Origin: Paraburkholderia haematera
GTDB taxonomy: Bacteria > Pseudomonadota > Gammaproteobacteria > Burkholderiales > Burkholderiaceae
DNA: 64,000 nucleotides
Direction: 5' to 3'
Assembly: GCF_905220975.1 (NCBI RefSeq)
Contig: NZ_CAJNBK010000023.1
Span: 39,471-103,470, forward strand
Position 1 is the first letter of the stretch. Each line of letters opens with the position of its first letter. Positions 16,833-25,608 of the stretch are shown here, in pieces. The notes under the pieces are model-generated. The model was not told the origin of the DNA, ran no database searches, and saw nothing but the letters and a program-made list of their open reading frames with translations. The position numbers were made by a program, and so were the translations under genes.

Positions 16833-17242
16833 GGGATTACTCTTAACTAATAGCTCGGACGCGATTCTCAGAGGGACGCCCAAGCCATCCCATAAGAGCA
16901 TTCCTAAATTGCACACAAATCGCCCCGCTCCGACAGCTTATGCGCGGCATTCCTACATCCAATCGCTGCGGCTCGCACGACGTGCGGCCTAAGAGGTCCT
17001 GCCTGCCGTCGAAAAGGCACGTCTCGGGGAACTTTTCCCAATCTAATTAAGTACTTCCCGAAACCGCCGGCTTTCATCCTGTAAAATCCCCGCCCTGGCC
17101 CCAGTCGTCACCGCGCTTCCCCTATCCGGGCCGGCGCGCCGGTGTCCCGTGCTCTACCCAGCGCTTGCCACACTTCTCGCCCGACGACCGCCACATTTCC
17201 ACGCGCTACGTGTGGTTCCCAATTCAAGACAAGACACAAGCA
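16833..17242. other. Intergenic region between the response regulator and the MFS gene
   Basis: 410 bp without a supportable gene. It must hold the two divergent promoters. The AT-rich stretch around 17035-17060 (containing CTAATTAAGTACTT) is the only compositional feature seen. No sharp operator was recognised. Confidence 0.5.
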
Positions 17243-18544
17243 ATGCAAGCGACAAATCTGGGTGGAGCGCAGGCTGTCACCCCACGCCCTCTTGGGCGAA
17301 GCGATTACAAGACGCTCGGCCTCGCCGCGCTCGGCGGGGCGTTGGAGTTCTACGACTTCATCATCTTCGTATTCTTTGCACCGGCGATCGGCCAGTTGTT
17401 CTTCCCCGCCGCGATGCCGGACTGGCTGCGTCAGGTGCAGACCTTCGGCATCTTCGCGGCGGGTTATCTGGCACGTCCGCTCGGCGGCATCATCATGGCG
17501 CATTTCGGCGACCTGTTCGGCCGCAAGCGCATGTTCACGCTGAGCGTGCTGCTGATGTCGGTGCCGACGCTGATGATGGGCCTGCTGCCCACCTACGCCA
17601 GCATCGGCGTGATGGCGCCGGTCTTGCTGCTGCTGTTCCGCGTGATGCAAGGCGCGGCGGTGGGCGGCGAAGTGCCGGGCGCATGGGTGTTCGTCTCCGA
17701 ACACGTGCCAGAGCGGCACGTCGGCTATGCGTGCGGCACGCTGACGGCCGGCCTCACGGCGGGCATCCTGCTCGGCTCGCTGATCGCATCGGCGGTGAAC
17801 CGCAACTTCGCCCCCACTGAAATCGCCGCGTACGCATGGCGCATTCCGTTCCTAGTGGGCGGCGTGTTCGGCATGTTCTCGGTTTATCTGCGCCGCTGGC
17901 TGCATGAGACGCCGGTGTTCGCCGAACTCAAGCAACGCAAAGCAATCGCCGCAGAAGTGCCGCTCAAGGCCGTATTGCGCGACCATGGCCGCGCCGTGAT
18001 CGTGTCCATGCTGCTTACGTGGATGCTGTCGGCGGCGATCGTCGTGGTGATTCTGATGACGCCGACGCTGCTGCAGAAGCAGTTTCATATCGCGCCGGCC
18101 ACTGCGTTGCTCGCGAATTGCATGGCGACGCTGTGCCTGACGATCGGCTGCGTGATGGCGGGTTCGATCGCCGGGCGGATCGGCGCGGGGCGCACGATCT
18201 TCATCGGCGGTCTCGCGCTGGCGGTGACGTACTACGTGATGTTCCAGCAGCTCGCCGTCGATACGTCGGCGCTGGTGCCGCTGTACGCCGTGGCCGGCCT
18301 TTTCGTCGGCGTGATCGGCGCGATTCCGTTCGTGCTGGTCAAGGCGTTCCCGCCCGTCGTGCGATTCTCGGGCATCTCGTTCTCGTATAACGTCGCCTAT
18401 GCGGTGTTCGGCGGCCTCACGCCGATCGCCGTGTCGCTGATGATGAAGTCGAACCCGATGGCCGCACCGCTGTATGTCGGCGCGATCTGCATTGTCGGCG
18501 CATTGACTACGTTGTTTATCAAAGACGCGCCGCAAGCGCGCTAA
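17243..18544 (+). CDS. MFS transporter, metabolite:H+ symporter (MHS) type
   Basis: A 433-residue transporter from ATG 17243. It has about 12 membrane segments and the MHS signatures GGALEFYDFIIFVFFAPAIG near residues 33-52, RPLGGIIMAHFGDLFGRKRMF in loop 2-3, and RVMQGAAVGGEVPGAWVFVSEH near helix 5. Known MHS members import dicarboxylates, proline/betaine, shikimate and related compounds. Being 1.1 kb from the hydroxyproline deaminase gene, a role in hydroxyproline uptake is possible but unproven. Confidence 0.88.
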   Translation: MQATNLGGAQAVTPRPLGRSDYKTLGLAALGGALEFYDFIIFVFFAPAIGQLFFPAAMPDWLRQVQTFGIFAAGYLARPLGGIIMAHFGDLFGRKRMFTLSVLLMSVPTLMMGLLPTYASIGVMAPVLLLLFRVMQGAAVGGEVPGAWVFVSEHVPERHVGYACGTLTAGLTAGILLGSLIASAVNRNFAPTEIAAYAWRIPFLVGGVFGMFSVYLRRWLHETPVFAELKQRKAIAAEVPLKAVLRDHGRAVIVSMLLTWMLSAAIVVVILMTPTLLQKQFHIAPATALLANCMATLCLTIGCVMAGSIAGRIGAGRTIFIGGLALAVTYYVMFQQLAVDTSALVPLYAVAGLFVGVIGAIPFVLVKAFPPVVRFSGISFSYNVAYAVFGGLTPIAVSLMMKSNPMAAPLYVGAICIVGALTTLFIKDAPQAR

Positions 18545-18566
18545 TCGAGCTGAATCGAGCTGTTTT

Positions 18567-18595
18567 GCAACGGCGCACGCAACGTGCGCCGTTGC
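18567..18595. terminator. Perfect 13-bp hairpin between two MFS genes
   Basis: GCAACGGCGCACG (18567-18579) pairs perfectly with CGTGCGCCGTTGC (18583-18595) over a CAA loop, 23 bp after the MHS gene stop. There is no T tract on either side, so termination would be atypical; a stabilising 3' hairpin is also possible. Confidence 0.6.
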
Positions 18596-18686
18596 TCCAT
18601 CGGCACCACGCCCCGCCTTTCCGGCTGTTTCGGCGACATCCATACTTCACGTCGGACCGAAACTTCGTGCGCTGCGTCAGCCTACG

Positions 18687-20276
18687 ATGTGCCTCATGAA
18701 CGCTCTCAACACACCCGACTCGCCCGCCCTCGGCCGCGTTCTCGCGACCGTTAGCGTGGGCTTCGTCGTCACGCAACTCGACGTGACTATCGTCAACATC
18801 GCACTGCCGGAGATCGGTGCGGACCTGCATGCGAATGTCGCGGGGCTGCAATGGGTCGTCGACGCGTACACGCTCGCCTTCGCCGTGTTGATGCTTTCGG
18901 CGGGCGCACTCGGCGACCGGCTTGGCACCCGGCGCATGTACGCCGCCGGCATCGTGCTGTTTGCGCTCGCATCGCTCGCCTGCGGATTGGCGCTCGATGC
19001 CACCATGCTGGTCGCCGCGCGCGCGTTGCAAGGCATCGGCGCCGCCGCCATGCTGCCGAACTCGCTGGCGCTGCTCAACCAGTCATACGGCCACGATCCG
19101 AAGCTCCGGGCGCGTGCGGTCGGGCTGTGGACCGCCGCGGGCGCGATTTCGATCGCGGCCGGACCGGTGCTCGGCGGTCTGCTGATTGCGGCGTTCGGCT
19201 GGCGTAGCATTTTTCTCGTCAATCTGCCGATCTGCGTGGCCGGTTTGCTGGCGACTTTGCTGTGGGTGCCACGGGCTCGATCAGCACGCAACGAGACGCA
19301 ACGCGCGGTTGCGACCGTGACTGGCTTTGGAACCGGGAATGGAGCTGGGGCTGGGGCCGCGACTGCCACTGGCAATACGACTGGCGCTGAAACTGCGTCT
19401 GCCGCTGTGGCTACAACACCAGCTACAGCCGAGGCAAGTCCACGCAGTATCGATCTGAGCGGCCAGACCCTGGCCATCGTCGCGCTCACCGCGTTCGTCG
19501 CCGCTGTGATCGAATGGCGTCCGCTCGGGCTAAGCCACCCACTAGTCTGCGGCGGTTTCATACTCGCGCTGATCGCTGCGCTCACCTTCATCGCCGTGGA
19601 ATCGCGCGTTGCGACACCAATGCTGCCGCTCTCGCTATTCAGCAAGCGCACCTTCAATGCGGCCGTGCTGTTCGGCATCTGCGTGAATCTGACGTACTAC
19701 GGCATGGTGTTCGTGCTGAGCCTGTATTTGCAGCGCGTACGCGGCTATACCCCGCTGCAGGCAGGCCTCGCCTTCCTGCCGTTGACCGGCGGCTTTCTGC
19801 TCTCGAATGTGGCGAGCGGCTGGGTGGTCGGGCGTTTCGGCGTGCGCGTGCCGATGATCGCCGGTGCCATCACCGCGGGGCTCGGCTATGGCCTGCTACA
19901 TTTCGTCGATGCGTCCACGCCGCTCGCCGGCCTCCTGCTGCCGTTTCTCCTGATTCCGTCTGGAATGGGCCTGGCGGTTCCGGCAATGACCACCGCCGTG
20001 CTGGCCTCCGTCGAAGCGAAGCGCGCGGCCACGGCCTCCGCCGTGCTGAATACCGCCCGGCAAGCAGGGGGCGCCGTGGGTGTGGCGGCCTTCGGCGCGT
20101 TCGCGAGCGGCGCGGCTGCCACGCAAATCGTCTCGGGCATGCAGGCGGCGACGGCGATCTCGGTCGGTCTGCTGGTGGTGGGTGGCGTGATGGGCTGCCT
20201 CGTGCATCCGGAACCGCACGCGTCGGCCTCGAGGCCGCACAAGACTAACCCTCGGCAAGTTCGCGAATCTCGTTGA
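18687..20276 (+). CDS. MFS drug efflux transporter, DHA2 (14-TM, EmrB/QacA) family
   Basis: A 529-residue transporter (ATG 18687, or ATG 18696 three codons in). Motif D1-like QLDVTIVNIALPEIGADL lies near residue 30 and the antiporter segment ALQGIGAAAMLPNSLALLN near 113-131. About 14 hydrophobic helices are seen. A cytoplasmic loop at about residues 208-255 is a Gly/Ala/Thr-rich low-complexity insert (FGTGNGAGAGAATATGNTTG), with GCT-type codons unlike the rest. The family exports hydrophobic cations and antibiotics by proton antiport. The partner periplasmic adaptor (EmrA) is absent. Confidence 0.88.
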   Translation: MCLMNALNTPDSPALGRVLATVSVGFVVTQLDVTIVNIALPEIGADLHANVAGLQWVVDAYTLAFAVLMLSAGALGDRLGTRRMYAAGIVLFALASLACGLALDATMLVAARALQGIGAAAMLPNSLALLNQSYGHDPKLRARAVGLWTAAGAISIAAGPVLGGLLIAAFGWRSIFLVNLPICVAGLLATLLWVPRARSARNETQRAVATVTGFGTGNGAGAGAATATGNTTGAETASAAVATTPATAEASPRSIDLSGQTLAIVALTAFVAAVIEWRPLGLSHPLVCGGFILALIAALTFIAVESRVATPMLPLSLFSKRTFNAAVLFGICVNLTYYGMVFVLSLYLQRVRGYTPLQAGLAFLPLTGGFLLSNVASGWVVGRFGVRVPMIAGAITAGLGYGLLHFVDASTPLAGLLLPFLLIPSGMGLAVPAMTTAVLASVEAKRAATASAVLNTARQAGGAVGVAAFGAFASGAAATQIVSGMQAATAISVGLLVVGGVMGCLVHPEPHASASRPHKTNPRQVRESR

Positions 20277-20288
20277 TCAGCTCGTGAC

Positions 20289-20561
20289 TTACAGCGGCGC
20301 TTCCTGAATCGTGCCGGTGTCGATCGCACGCTCGATCAGCCCTTCGTTTTGCGCCTTGGCGATGGCGTCGGCGATCAGCTTTTCCGGCTGTTCGATCTCG
20401 GCCCTGATTGTGCCGATGAGGCCGGATGCATCCAGAACCACCAGCGTTTTCGCCGAATCGGCAAGGCTGATGATGACGCGATGCGGCGTGGACCCTTCGC
20501 CCAGACTTGCGCACAACTGCGTGACCTTGCCACCAATGGTTTGCTCAAAACTTTGAATCAT
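20289..20561 (-). CDS. Hypothetical protein, 90 residues
   Basis: A soluble protein (MIQSFEQTIGGKVTQLCASLG, then RVIISLADSAKTLVVLDASGL, then a helical C-terminus EKLIADAIAKAQNEGLIERA). The strand-turn-strand followed by helix pattern and balanced composition favour coding on this strand over the overlapping + frame. It converges tail-to-tail with the DHA2 transporter, 12 bp apart. No family was recognised. Confidence 0.55.
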   Translation of the reverse strand: MIQSFEQTIGGKVTQLCASLGEGSTPHRVIISLADSAKTLVVLDASGLIGTIRAEIEQPEKLIADAIAKAQNEGLIERAIDTGTIQEAPL

Positions 20562-20625
20562 TATTTGCCCCTTGGGTTGCAGCCGGAATCAAAGGCGACC
20601 GGCACGGACACCCTCAACGCCGTGA

Positions 20626-21057
20626 TCAGAGATTCAGCCCGCCGCGCGGCGCACGCGCGCCGTCGATACTGATACGGCCCGCTCCGGTCACGAACAACAG
20701 CAGGAATCCACCGGCGATACCAATGTTCTTCCAGAAGTGGATAACCATATCGCGTTGCATCGCGGGATCGGTGACGTTCCAGAAATCGTGGCCCAGCACC
20801 GCGGTCGCCACGGTGTAGACGGCCATGATGAGCGCGAGCGGGCGGATCTTGAAGCCGAAGATCAGAAGCAGACCGCCGAGCGCCTCGACCGCGGTTGCAA
20901 GTGGCGCGGCGACCTGTACGAACGGCACGCCCTTCGAATGCAGATAGCTGACAAAGCCCGCATAGCCCAGCAGTTTCATCACGCCGCCCCACAAAAACAG
21001 CACGGCAAGGGCGATACGCGCGATGAGGATGACGCCGGAATCGACGGGACGCGTCAT
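20626..21057 (-). CDS. DoxX-family membrane protein
   Basis: A 143-residue protein from ATG 21057 with AGGAG-type spacing (GAGGAACTCC region on the opposite strand). Four hydrophobic segments are visible: ILIARIALAVLFLWGGVMKL (GxxKL typical of DoxX), PLATAVEALGGLLLIFGF, ALIMAVYTVATAVLG and IGIAGGFLLLFVTGAG. DoxX proteins are inner-membrane proteins linked to redox or quinone functions in various systems; the role here is unknown. It is 65 bp from the hypothetical gene on the same strand. Confidence 0.88.
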   Translation of the reverse strand: MTRPVDSGVILIARIALAVLFLWGGVMKLLGYAGFVSYLHSKGVPFVQVAAPLATAVEALGGLLLIFGFKIRPLALIMAVYTVATAVLGHDFWNVTDPAMQRDMVIHFWKNIGIAGGFLLLFVTGAGRISIDGARAPRGGLNL

Positions 21058-21403
21058 GAGGAACTCCTTTAAATGAATAAGCAGCAGACCCGGCCAGGCG
21101 GCCGCAGTTCCCCATTTTGCATCTGAGAATAGGTGCATTGCCCGCCTTTTCCAAGCGCGGGCCGAAGTGAACCGCGCCATTTGCGCCGTCTCAAGGGAGG
21201 GAAAAGGTGACCGAGCGCTCAGCGCCTGCCCGGTTTTGCACATCACGGCCGGTATGGCCGCGGTGCTCATGCGTGTCGGTGCGCGACTCGAACTCGGCAC
21301 GCAGCCTGCCAGGTTGCGCAGGCTTCCACGCCGGCGACATTCAGGACAAGATGATCGAGGCGGTCTATCGAAAGCTCACGATTTTCGCCGCCGTGGTGAA
21401 GTG
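21058..21403. other. Intergenic region, no gene supported
   Basis: 346 bp between doxX and fucU. A GTG-started + frame (21207-21464) has a purine-rich tract before it but runs into the fucU 3' end and has a Cys/Arg/Ser-rich composition typical of shadow frames. Nothing else recognised. Confidence 0.5.
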
Positions 21404-21868
21404 CTATCGCTGCGGCGCATCCGGCGCGAGCAAGACACCCTTTGTAAAGACGAAGCAACCGTAGCCGCGCTCTTCGCCGGTAGCGATCACGCAATAGGCT
21501 TTGCGCGCCCGCTCATAGAAAGCGAAACGCTCGACCGAAGCAAACGGCACCTCGCGCCCTTCCGCCGCATTGATCTCGAGCTGCACCTCCCGCTGGACCG
21601 CCGGAATCGTATCCGGCTCGCCGACCACTTCCATGCGCGAGGCAGGGTGCTCGATGAATGTATCCAATGGCATCACCGACAGAATCGCGCGAATCGCACG
21701 CGCTGCGTTCACGCCATCGAGCCGAAGCAGCTTGCCCAACACTGTCTCGTACGCGACGGAAGCGCCCGGGAAGTTGGCGTCGCAAACCACCAGTTCGTCA
21801 CCATGACCCATCGAACGTAGCGCATGCAGCACATCGGCATTCAACAGCGGATCCAGATTCTTCAGCAC
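21404..21868 (-). CDS. fucU: RbsD/FucU family sugar mutarotase
   Basis: A 154-residue protein. The family N-terminal block is LKNLDPLLNADVLHALRSMGHGDELVVCDANFP, with the catalytic-site His in GHGD, and a C-terminal FYERARKAYCVIATGEERGYGCF. FucU-like proteins interconvert the anomers of fucose or ribose. No fucose or ribose catabolic genes are adjacent, so the sugar is uncertain. A possible upstream gene on the same strand overlaps its 5' end by 71 bp. Confidence 0.87.
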   Translation of the reverse strand: MLKNLDPLLNADVLHALRSMGHGDELVVCDANFPGASVAYETVLGKLLRLDGVNAARAIRAILSVMPLDTFIEHPASRMEVVGEPDTIPAVQREVQLEINAAEGREVPFASVERFAFYERARKAYCVIATGEERGYGCFVFTKGVLLAPDAPQR

Positions 21869-22298
21869 GGTGTCTCCTCGAGATTCGATTGGCGGCCAGC
21901 CGCCCGGGTTCGAACGGTTCGTTCTTGCAGTTGCCGTTGCAACTGTCCTTGCGCGCGATCGTGCAGCGCATCGCGATCGATTGTAGCAAGACCGTGGCCC
22001 CCGTCCCTTGCCGGCGGCTCACCGTCAATCCGCTCTTCCGCACGATGCGGTGGGCGGCTTTCCGGCGACACTGCCACCGCAGCCATCCCACCAAGGCGAG
22101 GAGCACGAGGCCCGCGCCACCCAGCACCGGCTCGCGCCAGGCCAGCAACGCAGCGAAGGTGAAGGCGCGCGTGCCGGCCAGCAGAGCGAAGCCGGCGATC
22201 GCGCTGGAGAGCGCGTCGACGGTGTCCGACAGGCGCGCGAACGTGTGGGCAGTACCGGGAGCCATAGCGGCAACGGACTCGTGCATGATCGTCTCCAT
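21798..22298 (-). CDS. Possible small membrane protein
   Basis: From ATG 22298 (or 22286, MHESVAAMAPGTAHTFARL) an open frame of up to 166 residues holds two clear hydrophobic segments: DALSSAIAGFALLAGTRAFT and PVLGGAGLVLLALVGWL. After these the sequence becomes basic and Cys-rich (CTIARKDSCNGNCKNEPF) and overlaps the start of fucU. The first about 90 residues look coding; the tail looks like read-through into fucU or a frameshifted end. Function unknown. Confidence 0.4.
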   Translation of the reverse strand: METIMHESVAAMAPGTAHTFARLSDTVDALSSAIAGFALLAGTRAFTFAALLAWREPVLGGAGLVLLALVGWLRWQCRRKAAHRIVRKSGLTVSRRQGTGATVLLQSIAMRCTIARKDSCNGNCKNEPFEPGRLAANRISRRHRAEESGSAVECRCAACATFDGSW

Positions 22299-22315
22299 GA
22301 AAAAACGGCGAGTGG

Positions 22316-22684
22316 TCAGGTGGCGGCAGGCACCTGGTCGAGGAAGCCAGTCACCGTCTGCAGGCGTCCATGGGCGTCGAGCACGCCGAAGTCGGAACCC
22401 TTGACGATCGCCTCGCCCGCAGGCGTGGTGAGCGCCCACGAAAAACGCAGGCGGTTCGCGAAACCATCGACCTGCGTCGTGCGGCGAAACGTGTGATGCG
22501 GGAAGCGTTCGTGCACCGCACGGATCATCGCGTCGATGCCGTCATGACCCGCGCCTGCCAGCAGCGGATCGCGATAGTCGGCATCGGCGGTCCACGTCGC
22601 GGCAATCAGTTCGCGGCGGCGTACTGCGTCGGTTTCATTCCATGCATCGAAATAACGGTCGATCAGATCGGTATGCGTATTCAT
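22316..22684 (-). CDS. NTF2-like (SnoaL) family protein
   Basis: A 122-residue protein from ATG 22684, preceded by a GAGGAGTTTGAG tract read on its strand. NTF2-fold signatures: IDRYFDAWNETDAVRRRELI, ADADYRDPLL, IDAMIRAVHERFPHHTFR and FGVLDAHGRLQTVTGFLDQ. The fold covers isomerases, hydrolases and stress proteins; the substrate is unknown. It lies just upstream of the possible membrane gene. Confidence 0.85.
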   Translation of the reverse strand: MNTHTDLIDRYFDAWNETDAVRRRELIAATWTADADYRDPLLAGAGHDGIDAMIRAVHERFPHHTFRRTTQVDGFANRLRFSWALTTPAGEAIVKGSDFGVLDAHGRLQTVTGFLDQVPAAT

Positions 22685-22989
22685 CTCAAACTCCTCGATT
22701 GGCATGACTGAGCACTACGCTCGGCAGACACGTTGTATGCGGCGGGCTCGGAGTGAAGATTGGACGCTCGAACGCCGCGCGTCGATTACGTGGGAGGTAA
22801 GCGCCGGGACGCACCGAGGGGGAGAACTATGCTTTTTGCGCGCCGGATTAGCCATCCGGCCGAGTCGTCAGGCACGGCATCAGCCGCTAACCTCATGGGC
22901 AAACGGGGGCCGCGCAGCGTAGCCGCGCGGCATGTGACGAACTCAACGGGGCGCGGACACGAGCCGCATTTTTAATATGGTTTTTACGC

Positions 22990-23018
22990 TTGCAAGACCG
23001 TATCCATCAGGATACACT
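22990..23018 (+). promoter_or_regulatory. Sigma-70-like promoter for the RelE/HigB-type toxin-antitoxin pair
   Basis: TTGCAA (22990-22995) and TACACT (23013-23018) with a 17-nt spacer, 24 bp before the GTG at 23043. This placement argues that translation starts at 23043 rather than at ATG 22977, which lies upstream of the -35. Confidence 0.55.
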
Positions 23019-23042
23019 CATCAGCAGATCGGTTCACCGCCT

Positions 23043-23348
23043 GTGTACACGGTCAACCGCACCGAGGAATTCGACGGCTGGCTTGCCGGCCTTGCCGACT
23101 TAAGAGCGAAGGCAAAAATCCTGGTGCGGGTCCGGCGTGCGGAGCGAGGTCATTTCGGCGACGTCAAGCTGCTGGAAGACGGTGTGTCCGAGATGCGCGT
23201 CGATTGTGGTCCCGGGTATCGGGTCTACTTCGCGCGTGAAGAGCGCGTGATTTACCTGCTGCTCTGCGGTGGCGATAAGTCCACGCAGCCGGCCGACATC
23301 AAGCATGCCAAATCAATGTGGGCAGCAATCAGAAAGGAATCGTCATGA
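23043..23348 (+). CDS. Type II toxin, RelE/ParE superfamily (HigB-like, addiction-module killer type)
   Basis: From GTG 23043 the product has about 101 residues: VYTVNRTEEFDGWLAGLADL, then AKILVRVRRAERGHFGDVKLLEDGVSEMRVDCGPGYRVYFAREERV and YLLLCGGDKSTQPADIKHAK. The Leu-rich helix, the GVSEMR and GPGYRVYF strands and the C-terminal GGDKSTQ match the short HI1419-type killer proteins. The expected activity is ribosome-dependent mRNA cleavage, unproven here. The antitoxin follows with a 4-bp overlap, so the toxin comes first, as in higBA-type pairs. Confidence 0.88.
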   Translation: MYTVNRTEEFDGWLAGLADLRAKAKILVRVRRAERGHFGDVKLLEDGVSEMRVDCGPGYRVYFAREERVIYLLLCGGDKSTQPADIKHAKSMWAAIRKESS

Positions 23349-23647
23349 GCAAAGTCAAAACCGCACGCTTCGATGCATCGCACTACCTCGATAGCGAGGA
23401 GATGATCGCTGAATATCTCAACGCAGCGCTGGAAGAAGGCGACGCCGATCTCCTCCTCGCCGCGATCGCCGACATCGCAAAAGCACGCGGCATCGCGAAG
23501 GTCGCGGCCGACGCGGGGCTCGGGCGTGAGAGCCTCTACAAAACACTCGCGCCCGGCTCGAAACCGCGCATGGATACCGTGTTCAAACTGCTGCGCGCGC
23601 TGGGCGTCAAGCTCAACGCCGTGCCGGAAGGCGTGGCGCACGCCTGA
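23345..23647 (+). CDS. Antitoxin, HI1420/HigA-like addiction-module antidote
   Basis: A 100-residue protein overlapping the toxin by ATGA. The N-terminal ARFDASHYLDSEEMIAEYLNAALEEGDADLLLAAIADIAKARG leads to a helix-turn-helix (GIAKVAADAGLGRESLYKTLAPGSKPRMDTVFKLLRALG), typical of HI1420 antidotes. It should neutralise the toxin and repress the pair. Confidence 0.9.
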   Translation: MSKVKTARFDASHYLDSEEMIAEYLNAALEEGDADLLLAAIADIAKARGIAKVAADAGLGRESLYKTLAPGSKPRMDTVFKLLRALGVKLNAVPEGVAHA

Positions 23648-23764
23648 TTCGCGCGGTCGTGCCTGTCGTGCCGGCTTGGGCAACATGCTGAATGTGCTGC
23701 GTATTCGCGGGTGCCCCTACGCTTTCCCGGATTTTCCCAGGTTTTCGGGGGTTTCCGGGGTTTT

Positions 23765-23785
23765 CCATTACCTGCCAGGTAATGG
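23765..23785. promoter_or_regulatory. Perfect palindromic operator candidate upstream of the XRE regulator
   Basis: CCATTACCTG and CAGGTAATGG are perfect inverted arms around a single central C. The site lies 32 bp before the ATG at 23818, suiting autoregulation by that protein. The preceding C/T-rich tract (23715-23764) holds no gene. Confidence 0.75.
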
Positions 23786-23817
23786 ATCGCTGACGCGCTT
23801 TGGCTATCATCGGCAAC

Positions 23818-24681
23818 ATGAACACACTCTCTCTTGCGCAAACCATCCCGTCGAACAGGCCGACGGCAAGCCGCACAGTCGGCGATCTGCTGCGCGAATG
23901 GCGGCAGCGGCGAAGAATGAGCCAGTTAATACTCGCCGCTGAAGCCGATATTTCAACGCGGCATTTGAGCTTCGTCGAATCGGGCCGTGCGGTGCCTAGC
24001 CGGGAAATGGTCATGCACCTCGCCGAGCGGCTCGACGTGCCACTGCGTGCGCGCAATGCGCTGCTGATCGCGGCAGGCTATGCGCCGCTGTTCCGCGAAC
24101 GCCCATTAACAGACCCGCAATTGGCCGCTGCGCGCGAGGCAGTCGAGCTGGTGCTTAAAGGTCACGAGCCCTATCCGGCACTCGCGATCGACCGCCACTG
24201 GAACATCGTGGCCGCGAACAATGCGCTCGCGCCGCTGCTTGCAGGCGCAAGCCCGGAACTGCTGAAACCGCCCGTCAATGCGATGCGGCTAAGCCTGCAT
24301 CCGGAAGGCATCGCAGCGTCGATCGTCAATTGGCATGCCTGGCGTGCACACGCGCTGTCCCGACTCCAGCGGCAAATCGATGTGAGTGGTGACGAGACGT
24401 TGAGCGCCCTGCGCGACGAGCTAGCCGCGTATCCCGCGCCGCCCGGCGCGAAAGTAACCGACCACGACGACACCGCGAGTCATCAGGTCGCCGTGCCGCT
24501 GCGGCTGCGCACGCCAATCGGCGAGCTGTCGTTCTTCAGCACCACCACGGTATTCGGCACACCAGTCGATGTGACGCTGTCGGAACTTGCCATTGAAGCG
24601 TTCTTTCCCGCCGATCAACAAACCGCGGCGGCACTGCGCGAGTTTGCCGAAAACCAGCGCGCCGAGGGCGTAAAAGGTTGA
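23818..24681 (+). CDS. XRE-family regulator with MmyB-like ligand-binding domain
   Basis: A 287-residue protein from ATG 23818. Residues about 15-75 are the helix-turn-helix (LREWRQRRRMSQLILAAEA, STRHLSFVESGRAVPSREMVMHLAERL). The rest is an MmyB-like domain (YPALAIDRHWNIVAANNALAPLL; LRTPIGELSFFSTTTVFGTPVDVTLSELAIEAFFPADQ), thought to bind a fatty acid-like ligand. Members usually repress an adjacent oxidoreductase gene. Here the adjacent gene is an acetyltransferase instead. The palindrome at 23765-23785 is the likely operator. Confidence 0.93.
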   Translation: MNTLSLAQTIPSNRPTASRTVGDLLREWRQRRRMSQLILAAEADISTRHLSFVESGRAVPSREMVMHLAERLDVPLRARNALLIAAGYAPLFRERPLTDPQLAAAREAVELVLKGHEPYPALAIDRHWNIVAANNALAPLLAGASPELLKPPVNAMRLSLHPEGIAASIVNWHAWRAHALSRLQRQIDVSGDETLSALRDELAAYPAPPGAKVTDHDDTASHQVAVPLRLRTPIGELSFFSTTTVFGTPVDVTLSELAIEAFFPADQQTAAALREFAENQRAEGVKG

Positions 24682-24779
24682 AGTCGCAAAGCCATAGCAG
24701 AACCGCGGAAACCTGAGCATCGCAGAACACTGCGTTGTTACCGCCTGCAACGCCATTCGAACCACATGGAGAGACGCAA

Positions 24780-25310
24780 TTGATCACCCACGCTCCGCTG
24801 ATCCGCCAACTCGGGTCGGCCGACCGCGACGCCTACTTCCAGCTTCGCCTGCGCGGACTGAAGGCACATCCGGAGTCGTTCGGTCAAAGTTACGAGGAAG
24901 CGCTCGCCAGAGGCGCCGCGAGGCACGACGCGATGTTGCAGGGCGAGCGCGCGGCAGAAGGAGACTTTTTGCTCGGTGCTTACGCATTGGCCGATGCGCC
25001 GCTGATCGGCGTGGTCGGATTGCTGCGCAACCAGAACGACAAGCAACGGCACAAAGCCTCGATCGTCGGCATGTATGTCGCGCCGGAAGCTTCGGGCCGC
25101 GGAGTCGGGCGCGCGTTGCTTAATGAGTTGCTGGCGCGAGCGGCACAAATAGAGGGCCTGAGGCAAATCCAGTTGATGGTGAGTCGCCGCAACGAGGCGG
25201 CGCGCAAACTCTACGAGTCATTTGGTTTTCGCCAATATGGCTGCGAGATCGAGGCGTTGAACGTCAACGGCGTGTTTCACGATGCGGATCTGATGGCCCG
25301 TTTCATGTAA
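24780..25310 (+). CDS. GNAT-family N-acetyltransferase
   Basis: A 176-residue protein if started at TTG 24780, which sits 6 nt after GGAGAG. An upstream TTG at 24735 would add 15 residues without a ribosome site. GNAT motif A is KASIVGMYVAPEASGRGVGRALLNELLARA (the Q/R-x-x-G-x-G/A acetyl-CoA loop is SGRGVGRAL). Motif B is IQLMVSRRNEAARKLYESFGFRQYG. The substrate (amine or protein) is unknown. It is in the same direction as the XRE gene, 98 bp downstream. Confidence 0.9.
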   Translation: MITHAPLIRQLGSADRDAYFQLRLRGLKAHPESFGQSYEEALARGAARHDAMLQGERAAEGDFLLGAYALADAPLIGVVGLLRNQNDKQRHKASIVGMYVAPEASGRGVGRALLNELLARAAQIEGLRQIQLMVSRRNEAARKLYESFGFRQYGCEIEALNVNGVFHDADLMARFM

Positions 25311-25580
25311 CAGCTATCGGGTACCGATCCCGCCGCAGGTCGTTCGCCCGGCGGCACCGCGACAAGTGGCAGTGGCAGTGACCAGCGGGCCTGATGTTCG
25401 GCTACAAAGCCCGTCTGGCCTGGGGTTGTAACGTCCGTGCCTAATTCTGCGGCACCGTGTCAGGCAGCTTGCGCCGCTGGCTGCGGCTGGTCGCCGGCTT
25501 TGCCGGCAACGTACACGGTACCCGCTTGCACCCGGCGTTCGCCCCGAAAGTCGACCGGGGTCGCGCAAACGCTTGCTAGA

Positions 25581-25608
25581 AGTTACAAATACCGCCTAGT
25601 TTGTAACT
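25581..25608. repeat. Perfect 9-bp inverted repeat upstream of flhD
   Basis: AGTTACAAA (25581-25589) and TTTGTAACT (25600-25608) around a 10-nt spacer, about 490 bp before flhD. The arm-to-arm spacing of about two helical turns suits a dimeric regulator. Confidence 0.6.

Noticed and set aside
22829..22975. A 48-residue open frame with a GGGGAG tract before it, just upstream of the toxin gene
   Set aside because: Composition is Arg/Ser/Ala-rich with a hairpin-forming start region (22842-22860). No homology or hydrophobic segment supports it.
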